A stretch of DNA of 64,000 nucleotides, from positions 54,925-118,924 of the forward strand of contig NZ_JASPJK010000007.1 of NCBI RefSeq assembly GCF_030232265.1, written 5' to 3'. Made by a program: the position numbers and the translations under genes. Positions 8,139-18,152 of this stretch are shown one piece after another (position 1 is the stretch's first letter; each line of letters opens with the position of its first letter). The notes beneath the pieces were generated by a model, which ran no database searches, had not been told where the DNA came from, and saw only the letters and a program-made list of their open reading frames with translations. The DNA comes from Corynebacterium sp. MSK041. GTDB lineage: Bacteria; Actinomycetota; Actinomycetes; Mycobacteriales; Mycobacteriaceae.

Positions 8139-8380
8139 GCTGCGGTGAAAGCTTCGATTGCTTGGCGGATGAGCTCGGACCGGGTCAGGTTCTTCTTGGT
8201 GGCGAGATCATCGAGTGCTTTCAGCTCATCGTCAGTAAGGCGAACAGCAACGACCTGTGCTGGGGTCATTCCCCGTCCCGGGCGTCCGCGGCCGCGCTTC
8301 TTTAGAAGCTCTGGGTCGTAACCGATTTCGGCCTCCGCAACCCAAGCGTCGATTTGTTCTTGGCTGGCGTTCACAGGCAT
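8135..8380 (-). CDS. Ribbon-helix-helix (CopG-like) antitoxin
   Basis: The 81-residue protein ends in an RHH fold: beta strand AQVVAVRLTDDELKALDDLA, then a turn and helix TRSELIRQAIEAF. The linker GYDPELLKKRGRGRPGRG is typical of actinobacterial antitoxins paired with small toxins. The ATG at 8380 is chosen over one at 8416 because a TACAGT -10-like box lies 6 bases upstream, consistent with a leaderless mRNA. The partner toxin gene overlaps as ATGA but is broken by a stop codon. Confidence 0.82.
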   Translation of the reverse strand: MPVNASQEQIDAWVAEAEIGYDPELLKKRGRGRPGRGMTPAQVVAVRLTDDELKALDDLATKKNLTRSELIRQAIEAFTAA

Positions 8381-8386
8381 AGGAAT

Positions 8387-8392
8387 ACTGTA
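8387..8392 (-). promoter_or_regulatory. Candidate -10 box (TACAGT) of leaderless antitoxin mRNA
   Basis: On the minus strand TACAGT ends 6 bases before the antitoxin ATG and no ribosome site precedes the start. It faces the dnaX promoter across a gap of about 90 bases. Confidence 0.35.
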
Positions 8393-8473
8393 TAACGAAA
8401 ATATCTGCGTAGGCAATGCCCGTTTACGGACAGGCCCACGTTGCGTGTCCTAGGTGCCTAGTAGGGTGAGACC

Positions 8474-10627
8474 GTGGCTTTGTACCGGAAGTATCGCCCA
8501 GCCTCGTTCGCCGAGATGATTGGGCAGGAGCAGGTGACCCGCCCGCTGTCCACAGCGCTGGACAATGGGCGTGTTAATCACGCTTATTTGTTCTCGGGGC
8601 CGAGGGGCACGGGCAAGACGTCGTCGGCACGCATTTTGGCGCGTTCATTGAACTGTGCGGAAGGCCCGACATCAACGCCGTGTGGCGTGTGCCCGTCGTG
8701 TGTGTCGCTCGCGCCGGGTGGGCCGGGCAACCTTGATGTGACGGAGATGGACGCCGCCTCGAACGGTGGCGTGGATGAGATGCGTGAGCTGCGCGAACGC
8801 GCCTATTTCGCTCCGGCGGAATCGCGCTACCGCGTGTTTATTATCGACGAGGCCCACATGATCACCGGCGCGGGCGCGAACGCCCTGCTCAAGATCGTGG
8901 AGGAGCCGCCGGAGCACCTCGTGTTCATTTTTGCCACGACGGAGCCGGAGAAAATCATCGGCACCATCCGTTCGCGCACCCACCATTACCCGTTCCGCCT
9001 GCTCACGCCGCAAGCGATGCGCCAACTCGTGGAGCGCACGGTCGCCGCGGAAGGCGTCACCGTCGACGAAAATGTCTACCCGCTGGTCATCCGCGCCGGT
9101 GGCGGGTCGCCGCGTGACACGCTGTCCATCCTCGACCAACTCCTCGCCGGAGCGGGCCCCGAGGGGCTCACGTATGAGCTCGCCTTACCGCTCCTTGGGG
9201 TCACTGACCTCTCGCTTATCGACGCCACCGTGGACGCCCTCGCCTCCCACAACGCCGCCGCCCTCTTCCAGACCGTCGACGATGTCATTGAGGCCGGCCA
9301 CGAACCCCGCCGCTTCGCCATCGATCTGCTGGATCGCCTGCGTGACCTGATGATCATTCACGCCGTCCCGGACGCCTTTGGTCAGGGCCTCGTGGATGCA
9401 CCCACCGACCGCGCCCAGATCCTCGCCGCCGAAGCCGACAAATTCCCCGGCAACCAGCTCGCCGCCCTGGCCACCGAGGTCAACGAGCGCATCACCTCCC
9501 TCCGCGGCGCCACCTCCCCGCGCCTGCTCCTAGAGATCATGATGGCGCACCTCCTCGGCGTCGCCGCCGGTACGCAAGCCCCAGCAGCAATCACCGGCCT
9601 GGAGGAAATCCGCGACGCCTCCGCCGCCGCCACCGGTGTGGGCGACCAGCCCCGCGGTGCCGCCGCTGCCTTGGCCGCCGCAGCCGCCGTCCAAGCCACC
9701 GTAAAGCCGGCATCCCAGTCCACCCCCGCCCCGCGCGAGGCGCCCAAACCGGCACCTGCGCGGACGCCTGAACCTGAGCCCGCGCCATCGCCTGAACCTG
9801 CGCCTGCGCCGTCGCCTGAGCCTGCACCTCAGTCGGCGCCCGTCTCCGCTCCAACTCCGGAGCCGACACCCGAGCCCACATCTGCACCCCAGGCAGAACC
9901 GTCCCAGCCTGAGGCCGATCCAGGTGAGGACTTGATGCAGCGCATCCACAAGGAATGGATCACCCTGCGACAGTTTGTGGGTGAGCGGAACAAGGTCGCT
10001 GAGATCATGCTTGCCGAAGCCAAGCCCTTAGGTCTGGACGGCACCACCTTGGTGGTGGGCCACAACACCGGCGCGTTGGCAGAACGCATTAACTCCGAGC
10101 ACAACAACAAGGACATCGTCGCTGCGCTGAGCGAGAAGCTCGGCACCACTATCGCTGTGCGTTGTGTGGTGGGTACGGACCCAAAAGCAGAGGGCTTCAG
10201 TCCGGCAAAGGATGAGCCGGCGGCATGGAATCCGTTGGCTTCCCCGGCTGAAGCAGAAGTAGCGGAATCGCCTCAGAAGCAGGAGCCAGCACCCAGCCCA
10301 GTACCCGCTGAAACGGGTGCCGCGGCCGCCGCTGCGGCTGCAGCTGATGCCGCCAAATCCACACCGGCCGATCGATGGTCCCGCCCACCGCGCCCGATTG
10401 GTGGGGACGAGCTGACGCCAGCCCATTTCAGCGATGGTGCGCCGCTGCCCCCAGAGCCCACGGACCCGGATGAGCCGAGCGAGGCGCCGGAACCCGAGTA
10501 CACCCGGGAAGACGAAGAGCGCGACATGGTGGACCAGTCGATGGAAGCCGGGGAGCTTGACCGGCGCAACCCGACCGAGGTTGCTATGGACTTGCTGGCG
10601 GAGGAACTCGGCGCGCGGCCACTGTAA
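8474..10627 (+). CDS. dnaX: DNA polymerase III subunit gamma/tau
   Basis: The 717-residue clamp-loader ATPase loads the sliding clamp at the replication fork. Visible motifs are YRKYRPASFAEMIGQEQV at the N-terminus, Walker A GPRGTGKTS, the zinc-binding Cys cluster (C, then CGVCPSC), Walker B IIDEAH and the sensor SPRDTLSILDQ. After about residue 370 comes an Ala/Pro/Glu-rich linker with PEPAP repeats, then a tau-like C-terminal region. No slippery A-run for a gamma frameshift is seen. The GTG start is the only one placing the conserved N-terminus at the end. ybaB and recR follow on the same strand, a widespread gene order. Confidence 0.95.
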   Translation: MALYRKYRPASFAEMIGQEQVTRPLSTALDNGRVNHAYLFSGPRGTGKTSSARILARSLNCAEGPTSTPCGVCPSCVSLAPGGPGNLDVTEMDAASNGGVDEMRELRERAYFAPAESRYRVFIIDEAHMITGAGANALLKIVEEPPEHLVFIFATTEPEKIIGTIRSRTHHYPFRLLTPQAMRQLVERTVAAEGVTVDENVYPLVIRAGGGSPRDTLSILDQLLAGAGPEGLTYELALPLLGVTDLSLIDATVDALASHNAAALFQTVDDVIEAGHEPRRFAIDLLDRLRDLMIIHAVPDAFGQGLVDAPTDRAQILAAEADKFPGNQLAALATEVNERITSLRGATSPRLLLEIMMAHLLGVAAGTQAPAAITGLEEIRDASAAATGVGDQPRGAAAALAAAAAVQATVKPASQSTPAPREAPKPAPARTPEPEPAPSPEPAPAPSPEPAPQSAPVSAPTPEPTPEPTSAPQAEPSQPEADPGEDLMQRIHKEWITLRQFVGERNKVAEIMLAEAKPLGLDGTTLVVGHNTGALAERINSEHNNKDIVAALSEKLGTTIAVRCVVGTDPKAEGFSPAKDEPAAWNPLASPAEAEVAESPQKQEPAPSPVPAETGAAAAAAAAADAAKSTPADRWSRPPRPIGGDELTPAHFSDGAPLPPEPTDPDEPSEAPEPEYTREDEERDMVDQSMEAGELDRRNPTEVAMDLLAEELGARPL
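9214..9224 (-). repeat. Iterated 11-mer copy in dnaX
   Basis: The complementary word GCTTATCGACG lies in the coding strand and is read Leu-Ile-Asp. Confidence 0.8.
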
Positions 10628-10684
10628 AACAGCCGGTACACTAGTGCGCAGATCAAATAAAAGTTGCGAAGAAAGGTACACACT

Positions 10685-11044
10685 ATGACGCAGCCAGAGC
10701 AGTCCGGAATGCCCGACATGCAGGAACTCATCCGCCAGGCGGCTGAGGTTCAGGCACAGATCCAGCGCGCACAGGAGGAGATCCTTGCTGCTGTGGTCCA
10801 GGGCACCGCGGGTGGCGGCCTTGTCAGTGTCACCATGACCGGTGGCGCCGAGATCACGGACCTGACCATTAGCCCGGAGGCAGTGGATCCCAACGATGTG
10901 GAGACCCTGCAGGACCTCATCCTCGCTGCTTACCGCGATGCACACACCAAGGCTGGCCAGCTCGCACAGGAGAAGATTGGTCCGCTGACCCAGCCACAGA
11001 CCGATGGTGGCAATGACTTTGCCAAGATGTTCGGTGGCAACTAG
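10685..11044 (+). CDS. ybaB: Nucleoid-associated protein, YbaB/EbfC family
   Basis: The 119-residue DNA-binding protein has the family core: a long N-terminal helix (MQELIRQAAEVQAQIQRAQEE), the strand GLVSVTMTGGAEITDLTISPE, and a C-terminal helix. YbaB dimers bind DNA with tweezer-like arms and often sit between dnaX and recR, as here. The ATG at 10685 follows GAAAGG; an upstream in-frame ATG at 10664 lacks support. Confidence 0.93.
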   Translation: MTQPEQSGMPDMQELIRQAAEVQAQIQRAQEEILAAVVQGTAGGGLVSVTMTGGAEITDLTISPEAVDPNDVETLQDLILAAYRDAHTKAGQLAQEKIGPLTQPQTDGGNDFAKMFGGN

Positions 11045-11064
11045 TCCCAGTTAAAAGCTAGGGT

Positions 11065-11090
11065 GACGGGGCCTTAGGGCCCCGTTTTTC
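11065..11090 (+). terminator. Terminator between ybaB and recR
   Basis: ACGGGGCC-TTA-GGGCCCCGT followed by TTTTT forms a tight hairpin with a U-run. It ends 14 bases before the recR start, so recR may be expressed by read-through or its own promoter. Confidence 0.8.
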
Positions 11091-11104
11091 TGTGAGGAGG
11101 AACC

Positions 11105-11740
11105 ATGTTTGAAGGCCCGCTCCAGGACCTTATCGACGAGTTTTCCCGCCTACCCGGCGTCGGCCCCAAAAGCGCACAGCGTATTGCGTTCCACCTCCTG
11201 AAGACAGATCCGGATGACATCGATAGATTGCGAGCAGCCCTGGCCGCCGTCCGTGACGGTGTTGCCTTCTGCCGGATCTGCAACAACGTCTCCCGCGAAG
11301 AGATCTGCCGCGTGTGTGCCGACAGTGGCCGAGATGCCGGCCTGATCTGCGTGGTGGAAGACGCTAAGGACATCCAAGTCATTGAGCGGACGGGGGAGTA
11401 CACCGGCCGCTACCACGTGCTCGGTGGGGCACTGGACCCCTTGGCCAACGTGGGGCCGAAGGACCTGGCCATCTCCACCTTGCTACAGCGCATTGGTGGT
11501 GTCCTGCCGGACCGTGACGGTGTTGCCCCCGAGGATAACCCGGTGATCCATGAGGTCATCCTGGCTACCGACCCAGACACCGAGGGGGAGGCCACAGCCT
11601 CCTACCTGGCACGATTACTGAAGGACTTCCCCGACCTCACCGTCTCCCGCCTGGCCTCAGGTATGCCTTTGGGCGGGGATTTGGAGTTCGTGGACGAGCT
11701 CACCCTGTCGCGCGCCCTCACCGGTCGTCTGAAGCTGTAG
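11105..11740 (+). CDS. recR: Recombination mediator RecR
   Basis: The 211-residue protein helps load RecA at gaps together with RecO. It shows an N-terminal helix-hairpin-helix ([17 protein letters not shown]), a C4 zinc finger ([16 protein letters not shown]), a Toprim domain ([10 protein letters not shown], later [12 protein letters not shown]) and the C-terminal [13 protein letters not shown]alker-B-like motif. All are standard and the length is normal. The start follows GAGGAGGAACC. Confidence 0.96.
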   Translation: MFEGPLQDLIDEFSRLPGVGPKSAQRIAFHLLKTDPDDIDRLRAALAAVRDGVAFCRICNNVSREEICRVCADSGRDAGLICVVEDAKDIQVIERTGEYTGRYHVLGGALDPLANVGPKDLAISTLLQRIGGVLPDRDGVAPEDNPVIHEVILATDPDTEGEATASYLARLLKDFPDLTVSRLASGMPLGGDLEFVDELTLSRALTGRLKL

Positions 11741-11781
11741 CACCCGCGCGACCGGTAGCCCCCGCCCCCGCGCCCGCCCGG

Positions 11782-11835
11782 CTGCGCCAGCTTGCCCGCC
11801 TGCGCGAGCTTGCCCGCCTACGCCAGCTTGCCCGT
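11782..11835 (+). repeat. Three tandem 18-base repeats
   Basis: Units at 11782-11799, 11800-11817 and 11818-11835 read CTGCGCCAGCTTGCCCGC with one or two changes each. In one frame they would spell Leu-Arg-Gln-Leu-Ala-Arg, but no start codon precedes this frame, so a coding role is unsupported. Confidence 0.85.
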
Positions 11836-11866
11836 ACCCGCGGCACCAGTAGCGCGTTCCCAGCGC

Positions 11867-11960
11867 GAAGTTAGTCCCGTCCGCGAATCAAGTCTCTCCA
11901 GCCACATGGGCAACATCTGACCTGGGGTTTCAGGAAGCTGTTTCGGACGGGACTGACTTC
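11867..11960. repeat. 94-bp unit bounded by an inverted repeat
   Basis: The left arm GAAGTTAGTCCCGTCCG (from 11867) is repeated inverted as CGGACGGGACTGACTTC (to 11960) with one mismatch. About 60 bases lie between, including the small stem CCTG-GGGTTT-CAGG. The form resembles a miniature inverted-repeat element or a structured RNA; only one copy was noticed in the window. Confidence 0.5.
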
Positions 11961-11965
11961 CCCGA

Positions 11966-12095
11966 AGAATGGAGCGAAAAGGGGCGGGAAGAGAAGGGGA
12001 AGTGCGGAACGAGTAACCGGGGGAAGCGGGGAAGGAGTAAGCGGGAAAGGGGAAGAGGGGAGGCAGGAAAGGGAAAGGAAGGGCAGTGGGGAAGG
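11966..12095 (+). repeat. Purine-rich tract
   Basis: About 130 bases are almost entirely A and G on the plus strand (for example GGGGAAGCGGGGAAGGAG), running up to the gatD stop codon. Such asymmetric tracts can form unusual DNA structures or act as transcription pause regions. No protein frame is indicated. Confidence 0.7.
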
Positions 12096-12096
12096 C

Positions 12097-12819
12097 TTAG
12101 TGCATGCGCTCGGCGCGGAGGCGGTCCACCTCGGGAAGCTCGAGGGGTTCGAGATCGGCGAGGGGGATGCCGAGGGCGCGGGCGAGGATCAGGTCAGCCA
12201 GCTCTGGGTTACGGGCCAAAGCGGGACCGTGCATGTAGGTAGCGATGACGCTGCCCTGCACGGCGCCTTCACCATTGGTGCCGCCGGCGGCATTGCCGTT
12301 ACCAGTGCGGACGGCACCCAGGGGCTGGGCGTTGGGGCCGAGGACGGTGCCGCCGAGGTGGTTTTCAAAGCCGGTGAGGGGCTGCGACAACTCTTTGGTG
12401 ATTCCGGCGTGGGTGGGGGTGGATACGACTTCGCCGATGGAGCGGGAGGGGAGGGGGGAGGTGGTGGCGTCGATAAGCGAGAGGCCGTCGACGAGCTGGC
12501 CGTGCGCACGGAAGGAAACGCCGAGAATCTGCAGGCCAGCGCACACGGCGAAGATGGGGCGCTGGTTGGCCGCGGCGCGGGCGAGGCCACCATCGGCGAT
12601 GAGGTGTGAGGCCGCGAGGACCTGTGCGGAGTCTTCGCCGCCGCCGAGGGTGTATGCGGAGAGGTCGTCGGGGACGGGCTCGCCGAGTTTGATGGGGATG
12701 ATTTCGGCGTTGATGTCGCGCATACGGGCGCGGCCGCGGAGGACGAGGGCGTTGCCGTCATCGCCATAGGTGCCCAGGATGTCGGGCAGGATGAGGCCGA
12801 TAGTCAGTTTCTCAGCCAT
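12097..12819 (-). CDS. gatD: Lipid II isoglutaminyl synthase, glutaminase subunit GatD
   Basis: The 240-residue class I glutamine amidotransferase (CobB/CobQ-like) supplies ammonia to MurT for amidation of D-glutamate in lipid II. The nucleophile Cys lies in IFAVCAGLQILG and a His near the C-terminus (ATYMHGP) fits the catalytic partner. The N-terminus is KLTIGLILPDILGTYGDDGN. The ATG at 12819 is used: it overlaps the end of murT by 8 bases, and the upstream in-frame ATG lies inside murT. Confidence 0.92.
   Translation of the reverse strand: MAEKLTIGLILPDILGTYGDDGNALVLRGRARMRDINAEIIPIKLGEPVPDDLSAYTLGGGEDSAQVLAASHLIADGGLARAAANQRPIFAVCAGLQILGVSFRAHGQLVDGLSLIDATTSPLPSRSIGEVVSTPTHAGITKELSQPLTGFENHLGGTVLGPNAQPLGAVRTGNGNAAGGTNGEGAVQGSVIATYMHGPALARNPELADLILARALGIPLADLEPLELPEVDRLRAERMH
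12468..12478 (+). repeat. Iterated 11-mer copy in gatD
   Basis: Antisense to the gene, followed by GAGAGG; the coding strand reads Leu-Ile-Asp. Confidence 0.8.
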
Positions 12820-14104
12820 GGGAAACCTCCTTGAGCAGCGCATTCTTCAGGTTGAGTAGCGCGGTGTAGTTGGCCAGGACCTCGATCTTGCCCGGTGGGC
12901 AGGCTTGGATGGCCTTTAGTGGGTCGTGGATGAGTTCGTGTGCAATGCCGGCGTACAGCAGGCGCACTGCGAGGTCAGTGCCGCGTTCACCGGAGGCTTT
13001 CACGGCGATGTCGTCGAATTCTTCGAACTTGACGTCCCAAAGCCAGGAGAGATCCTCACCATCGCCTTGCTGGCCGTTGACGGCGATGACTAGGCCGTCG
13101 GCATCCCGGTTCACCATGGACAGAGCCTCCTGCCAGCCGGCTGGGTTCTTGGCTAAGAGGAGGTGGATGTCGCGGCCGTCCCAGGTGATGGTGGTGTAGC
13201 GGCCGGCGACGTCGTCGACCTGCTCCGTTGCTGCGATTGCGGCGGCGGTGTCCACGCCGTACACGTCCACGGCGGCGGCCACGGCTTGGGCGGCGTTGCC
13301 ACGGTTGGCGCGACCTGGTAGGGCCAGGTTGAGCGGGTGGTTGGTGCCGTTGGGGGAGGTCAGGCCCTCATCGGTCACGGTCCACTGCGGGGTGGGGCGG
13401 CGGAACTCGCGGCCGTCCTTGAGAGGTGTGGTGGCGTACCAGTCCTCCTCGGTGCGCACGATGTGTCCGCCACCGCGGGGGTTGGATACGGAATCCCCCA
13501 ACCAGCCGGCGCCGGCGGAGACCCAGACAACGCGTGGGGCGTCGTAGGCCACGGAGGTCATCAGCACATCATCGCAGTTGGCCACCACGGTCATGTTCGG
13601 GTGGAGCTCCACGGTTTTACGCAGGGCGCGTTCGATGGAGTTGATCTCCCCCACGCGGTCAAGCTGGTCGCGCGTGAGGTTGAGCAACACGAGGGCTTCC
13701 GGTTTGAGGCGGTGTGCGATGGCGGGGACGTGCAGCTCATCGACCTCCAGTACCACGTGGGATGCAGAGGTGTCGGCGAGTAGGGCAGAGATGATGCCCG
13801 CATCCATGTTGTCGCCGCCATCATTGGAGGCCACGCTGAACTTGGTGCGCAGGGCACCCACCAGCATGCGAGTGGTGGTGGATTTACCATTCGTGCCGGT
13901 GACCAGGATGGTGGGACGACCGGCGAGTTGGTCCAAGATGTTCGGGTCAATCGTGCCGGCGACCAGGCCGCCGATCATGCCGCCGGCACCGCGTCCAGTT
14001 GCGCGGGAGGCGGTGGTTGCAAGCTTCGCTGCGGTCACTGCGACTGTGGAACGCAAGCGTTGAAACGGCCCTGTTTTCCCAGTGTCGGGGGTGCTCGAAC
14101 TCAT
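12812..14104 (-). CDS. murT: Lipid II isoglutaminyl synthase, MurT subunit
   Basis: The 430-residue Mur-ligase-like enzyme activates the glutamate gamma-carboxyl in lipid II with ATP. The P-loop is TGTNGKSTTTRML, the central ligase motif is NLTRDQLDRVGE, and the C-terminal DUF1727 domain holds LSWLWDVKFE with the Asp proposed to act with the GatD Cys. The four cysteines of the zinc ribbon found in S. aureus MurT are absent in the corresponding segment (SVSNPRGGGHIV...FRRPTPQW). An ATG at 14104 is taken as start because family N-termini begin near here. Confidence 0.9.
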   Translation of the reverse strand: MSSSTPDTGKTGPFQRLRSTVAVTAAKLATTASRATGRGAGGMIGGLVAGTIDPNILDQLAGRPTILVTGTNGKSTTTRMLVGALRTKFSVASNDGGDNMDAGIISALLADTSASHVVLEVDELHVPAIAHRLKPEALVLLNLTRDQLDRVGEINSIERALRKTVELHPNMTVVANCDDVLMTSVAYDAPRVVWVSAGAGWLGDSVSNPRGGGHIVRTEEDWYATTPLKDGREFRRPTPQWTVTDEGLTSPNGTNHPLNLALPGRANRGNAAQAVAAAVDVYGVDTAAAIAATEQVDDVAGRYTTITWDGRDIHLLLAKNPAGWQEALSMVNRDADGLVIAVNGQQGDGEDLSWLWDVKFEEFDDIAVKASGERGTDLAVRLLYAGIAHELIHDPLKAIQACPPGKIEVLANYTALLNLKNALLKEVSHG

Positions 14105-14150
14105 GGGATAGAACTCTAGACGATCACGGGAAAGCACCGTGGGGGCGCGC

Positions 14151-15173
14151 TTATTGGTTGCGGAGGATGGTGAAAAATTCGTCGTCCGTAAGCAGTGGAA
14201 TATTCTTGCGCTCCGCGTGCATTGCCTTGCCGCGCAGTTGGGAGGCTGGGCCGGTGATGTTGCTGATCACCAGCGATGTTTCACGCGAGAGCTTCTCCGT
14301 GTACACCATGCCCGCATCCAGGATGGCTTGCACGATCTCATCATGATCCGCGGCCACATCATCTGTGACCACCACTTCCATGCCGGGGCGCAAGCCAGAT
14401 TTCGCGGTGTATACGCCCGGGTTACCCTTCGTTGGCTCGGCCTTCTCCGCCTGGATGCGAATGCGGGAGCGTTGCAGCCCAAAGCGGTCGTTGGTCAACT
14501 CATCGGGTGTGCGCTTGGCCACGTCGCCGGCCTCACGTTGGTGCAGGTAGAGCTGCATTAAAGCGAGGCTGCGTGCACGTGAGGTTGTCTCCTCGGGCTC
14601 CGCAGCACGCGCCACACTCGCCTCCGCAGACGGCAGGTCAATGCCGGCCTTCGCGGCCACAGCATCAAGGCGCGCATCCGTGCCTACGGTTCCCTGTTTC
14701 CGCGCAGTCGCAAGCGTATCGACGATCCCAATCGGCGTTGGCACATGCCCCACCCGCTGCCGCCGTCGGCCTTGCCTGCGGTTCCGGGAACGGTTTGCGC
14801 GCGCGGCCGCATTCATGGCGCGGCGGGATTCGGACACGATGAACCCCCACGCAAACGGCGCATCGTGGACGATGAGCGTGCGCCCATCGATGAAGCGATC
14901 CAGGGTGCGCAGGTGGCGGCCGAATTTCGGCGCTCGGTCAAACAAGCTGTAGTCGACGCCGTGCATATGGCGCGGACCGGGATCCCCGCCAGTGTTGAAG
15001 ATGGCGTGGAACTCATCGCCAACCTCACCCGCATCATTGAAGGCCACACCGTCAAGGGTGACTAGGCGTCCGGTGTTCGGGTGGATGTTCGTGGCCTGCG
15101 GATACAGGGCAACGTATGGGTAAAGCTCCGTGAGGTTCGGCTTAGCGACGGGGGCGTCGTTGTTGTTTACCAC
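14151..15173 (-). CDS. DnaQ-like protein with degenerate exonuclease domain and BRCT domain
   Basis: The 340-residue protein aligns in outline with a corynebacterial DNA polymerase III epsilon-like protein in the same place. The exonuclease signature is eroded: DxETTG is replaced by TLDGVAFND, HNAxFD by HDAPFAWGFI, and no final HxxxxD motif follows LDAVAAKAGI. Nuclease activity is thus unlikely. A basic linker (RSRNRRQGRRRQR) is followed by an acidic-helical region and a C-terminal BRCT-like domain (SLVISNITGPASQLRGKAMHA). It overlaps the upstream membrane-protein gene by 7 bases, so they are one operon. Confidence 0.75.
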   Translation of the reverse strand: MVNNNDAPVAKPNLTELYPYVALYPQATNIHPNTGRLVTLDGVAFNDAGEVGDEFHAIFNTGGDPGPRHMHGVDYSLFDRAPKFGRHLRTLDRFIDGRTLIVHDAPFAWGFIVSESRRAMNAAARANRSRNRRQGRRRQRVGHVPTPIGIVDTLATARKQGTVGTDARLDAVAAKAGIDLPSAEASVARAAEPEETTSRARSLALMQLYLHQREAGDVAKRTPDELTNDRFGLQRSRIRIQAEKAEPTKGNPGVYTAKSGLRPGMEVVVTDDVAADHDEIVQAILDAGMVYTEKLSRETSLVISNITGPASQLRGKAMHAERKNIPLLTDDEFFTILRNQ

Positions 15174-16144
15174 TGCAACTCCAAAATGGGTACGGGTGCA
15201 GGCGCATTCGGGTTCTGGCGCGGAGCAGGGGCTGGTGCTGGCGCCGGTGCAGGGGCTGGTGCTGGCGCCGGTGGTGCTGGGGCTGGTGCTGGCGCCGGTG
15301 GTGCTGGGGCTACGGGCGCCCGCGGAGGAGCAGGGGCAGGAATGTAGTTCTGCGGGGCAGGGGCCGGGTTCGGGTTCACCGGCGCAGGCTCCGGTGCAGG
15401 CGACTCAGTTTCGGGGGTCGTGGATTCCTCCGTGGACGTCGTCGGCTCTGACGAAGCAGCAGAACTCGTGGTGTGCGACGTGCTGGAGGTGTTGGAGTCG
15501 CTCACGTAGGCATTGATTTCCCGGGCGCGCTCATCAACACCGGTGGAATACGCGATCAACCCCACCACGCCCAACGCGATGGCAGCGCACAACACGGCTG
15601 CGGTCTGAATGTTGAGGAAGGCGGACAGGTCAATCCGGCGGCCAGCACCCCGCTGTGCAGTGCCCTCTGCATCCGCTTCCTGCGCTGCCTCTTCCGCCAC
15701 CGCATCGGCGACGAAGGCTTCATTGTGGGGGAGAGGGGCAGGAGTGACTGGCTCCACCTCGGCGGGCAGATCCTCAGGGACGGGGCCGAGGGGGTTGGCG
15801 TGGATGGTGAGGACTGGGGTGTCGTCGATAAGCGAAAAAACGCCGTGCGCAAGCGCGATCAACCCGCGACTTTCCAGCATGCGCAAGGACGGGCTGAGCT
15901 CAATGCCTGCGGCCCCATCCAGCTCACCCACGATCGTGCCGTCCATCCGGGCGACAACCTCACCGGCGGCATCGAAACCGATTTCCACCGCGACGCGCGC
16001 CCCATCAGTCTGCACACCGGTGGCAGAAGCCCCAGCTTCATCGAGGTAAATCACGCGGGGAGTGCCCGTGGGCAACCACACACTTTGCGTGTGCGGGGAC
16101 AGGTCAGCGCGACTACTACCTGCATTGGCAGCATCGTTGCTCAT
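15167..16144 (-). CDS. Single-span membrane protein with Pro/Ala-rich extracellular tail
   Basis: The 325-residue protein has a soluble N-terminal domain of about 180 residues, one membrane helix near residues 184-204 (AAVLCAAIALGVVGLIAYS) and a Ser/Thr-rich then Ala-Pro-repeat tail. The N-terminal part is likely cytoplasmic and the tail wall-spanning; this is inferred from charge and composition. The AP region is encoded by imperfect GC-rich repeats (15228-15320 on the plus strand). The start is the ATG at 16144 after GGGAGGTGGAC. It overlaps the DnaQ-like gene. No known family is recognised. Confidence 0.75.
   Translation of the reverse strand: MSNDAANAGSSRADLSPHTQSVWLPTGTPRVIYLDEAGASATGVQTDGARVAVEIGFDAAGEVVARMDGTIVGELDGAAGIELSPSLRMLESRGLIALAHGVFSLIDDTPVLTIHANPLGPVPEDLPAEVEPVTPAPLPHNEAFVADAVAEEAAQEADAEGTAQRGAGRRIDLSAFLNIQTAAVLCAAIALGVVGLIAYSTGVDERAREINAYVSDSNTSSTSHTTSSAASSEPTTSTEESTTPETESPAPEPAPVNPNPAPAPQNYIPAPAPPRAPVAPAPPAPAPAPAPPAPAPAPAPAPAPAPAPRQNPNAPAPVPILELQW
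15228..15320. repeat. GC-rich tandem repeats encoding the Ala-Pro tail
   Basis: Units near GGGGCTGGTGCTGGCGCCGG are repeated at least three times with variable GTGCT/TGCA joints. Such tracts are prone to length change by slippage, so tail length may vary between strains. Confidence 0.75.
15823..15833 (+). repeat. Iterated 11-mer copy in the Pro-rich membrane protein gene
   Basis: Antisense to the gene, followed by GAAAAAA; the coding strand reads Leu-Ile-Asp-Asp. Confidence 0.8.
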
Positions 16145-16210
16145 GTCCACCTCCCATCCGCGTGAAACAAACAGCTAAAGCTCTTGTGAAAGAGCCTAGT
16201 CGCGCCGAGG

Positions 16211-18142
<1,932 letters not shown>

Positions 18143-18152
18143 AAGTGATGGC

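Larger units (their letters stand above)
11741..12096. other. Gene-free, repeat-rich interval between recR and gatD
   Basis: No credible gene is present in these 356 bases. The interval contains three tandem 18-base repeats, a widely spaced inverted repeat and a long purine-rich tract, each listed separately. recR and gatD are convergent, so promoters are not needed here. A small RNA or an inert repeat element is possible. Confidence 0.7.

Noticed and set aside
7917..8321. 134-codon plus-strand frame over the toxin-antitoxin region
   Set aside because: The minus-strand antitoxin and broken toxin explain the sequence better; the plus frame has no motif and runs antisense to the RHH domain.
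8474..10627. Programmed frameshift in dnaX producing gamma
   Set aside because: No A-rich slippery heptamer with downstream hairpin was seen in the expected region.
11782..11878. Small protein with Leu-Arg-Gln-Leu-Ala-Arg repeats
   Set aside because: No start codon or ribosome site precedes the frame and it ends soon after the repeats.
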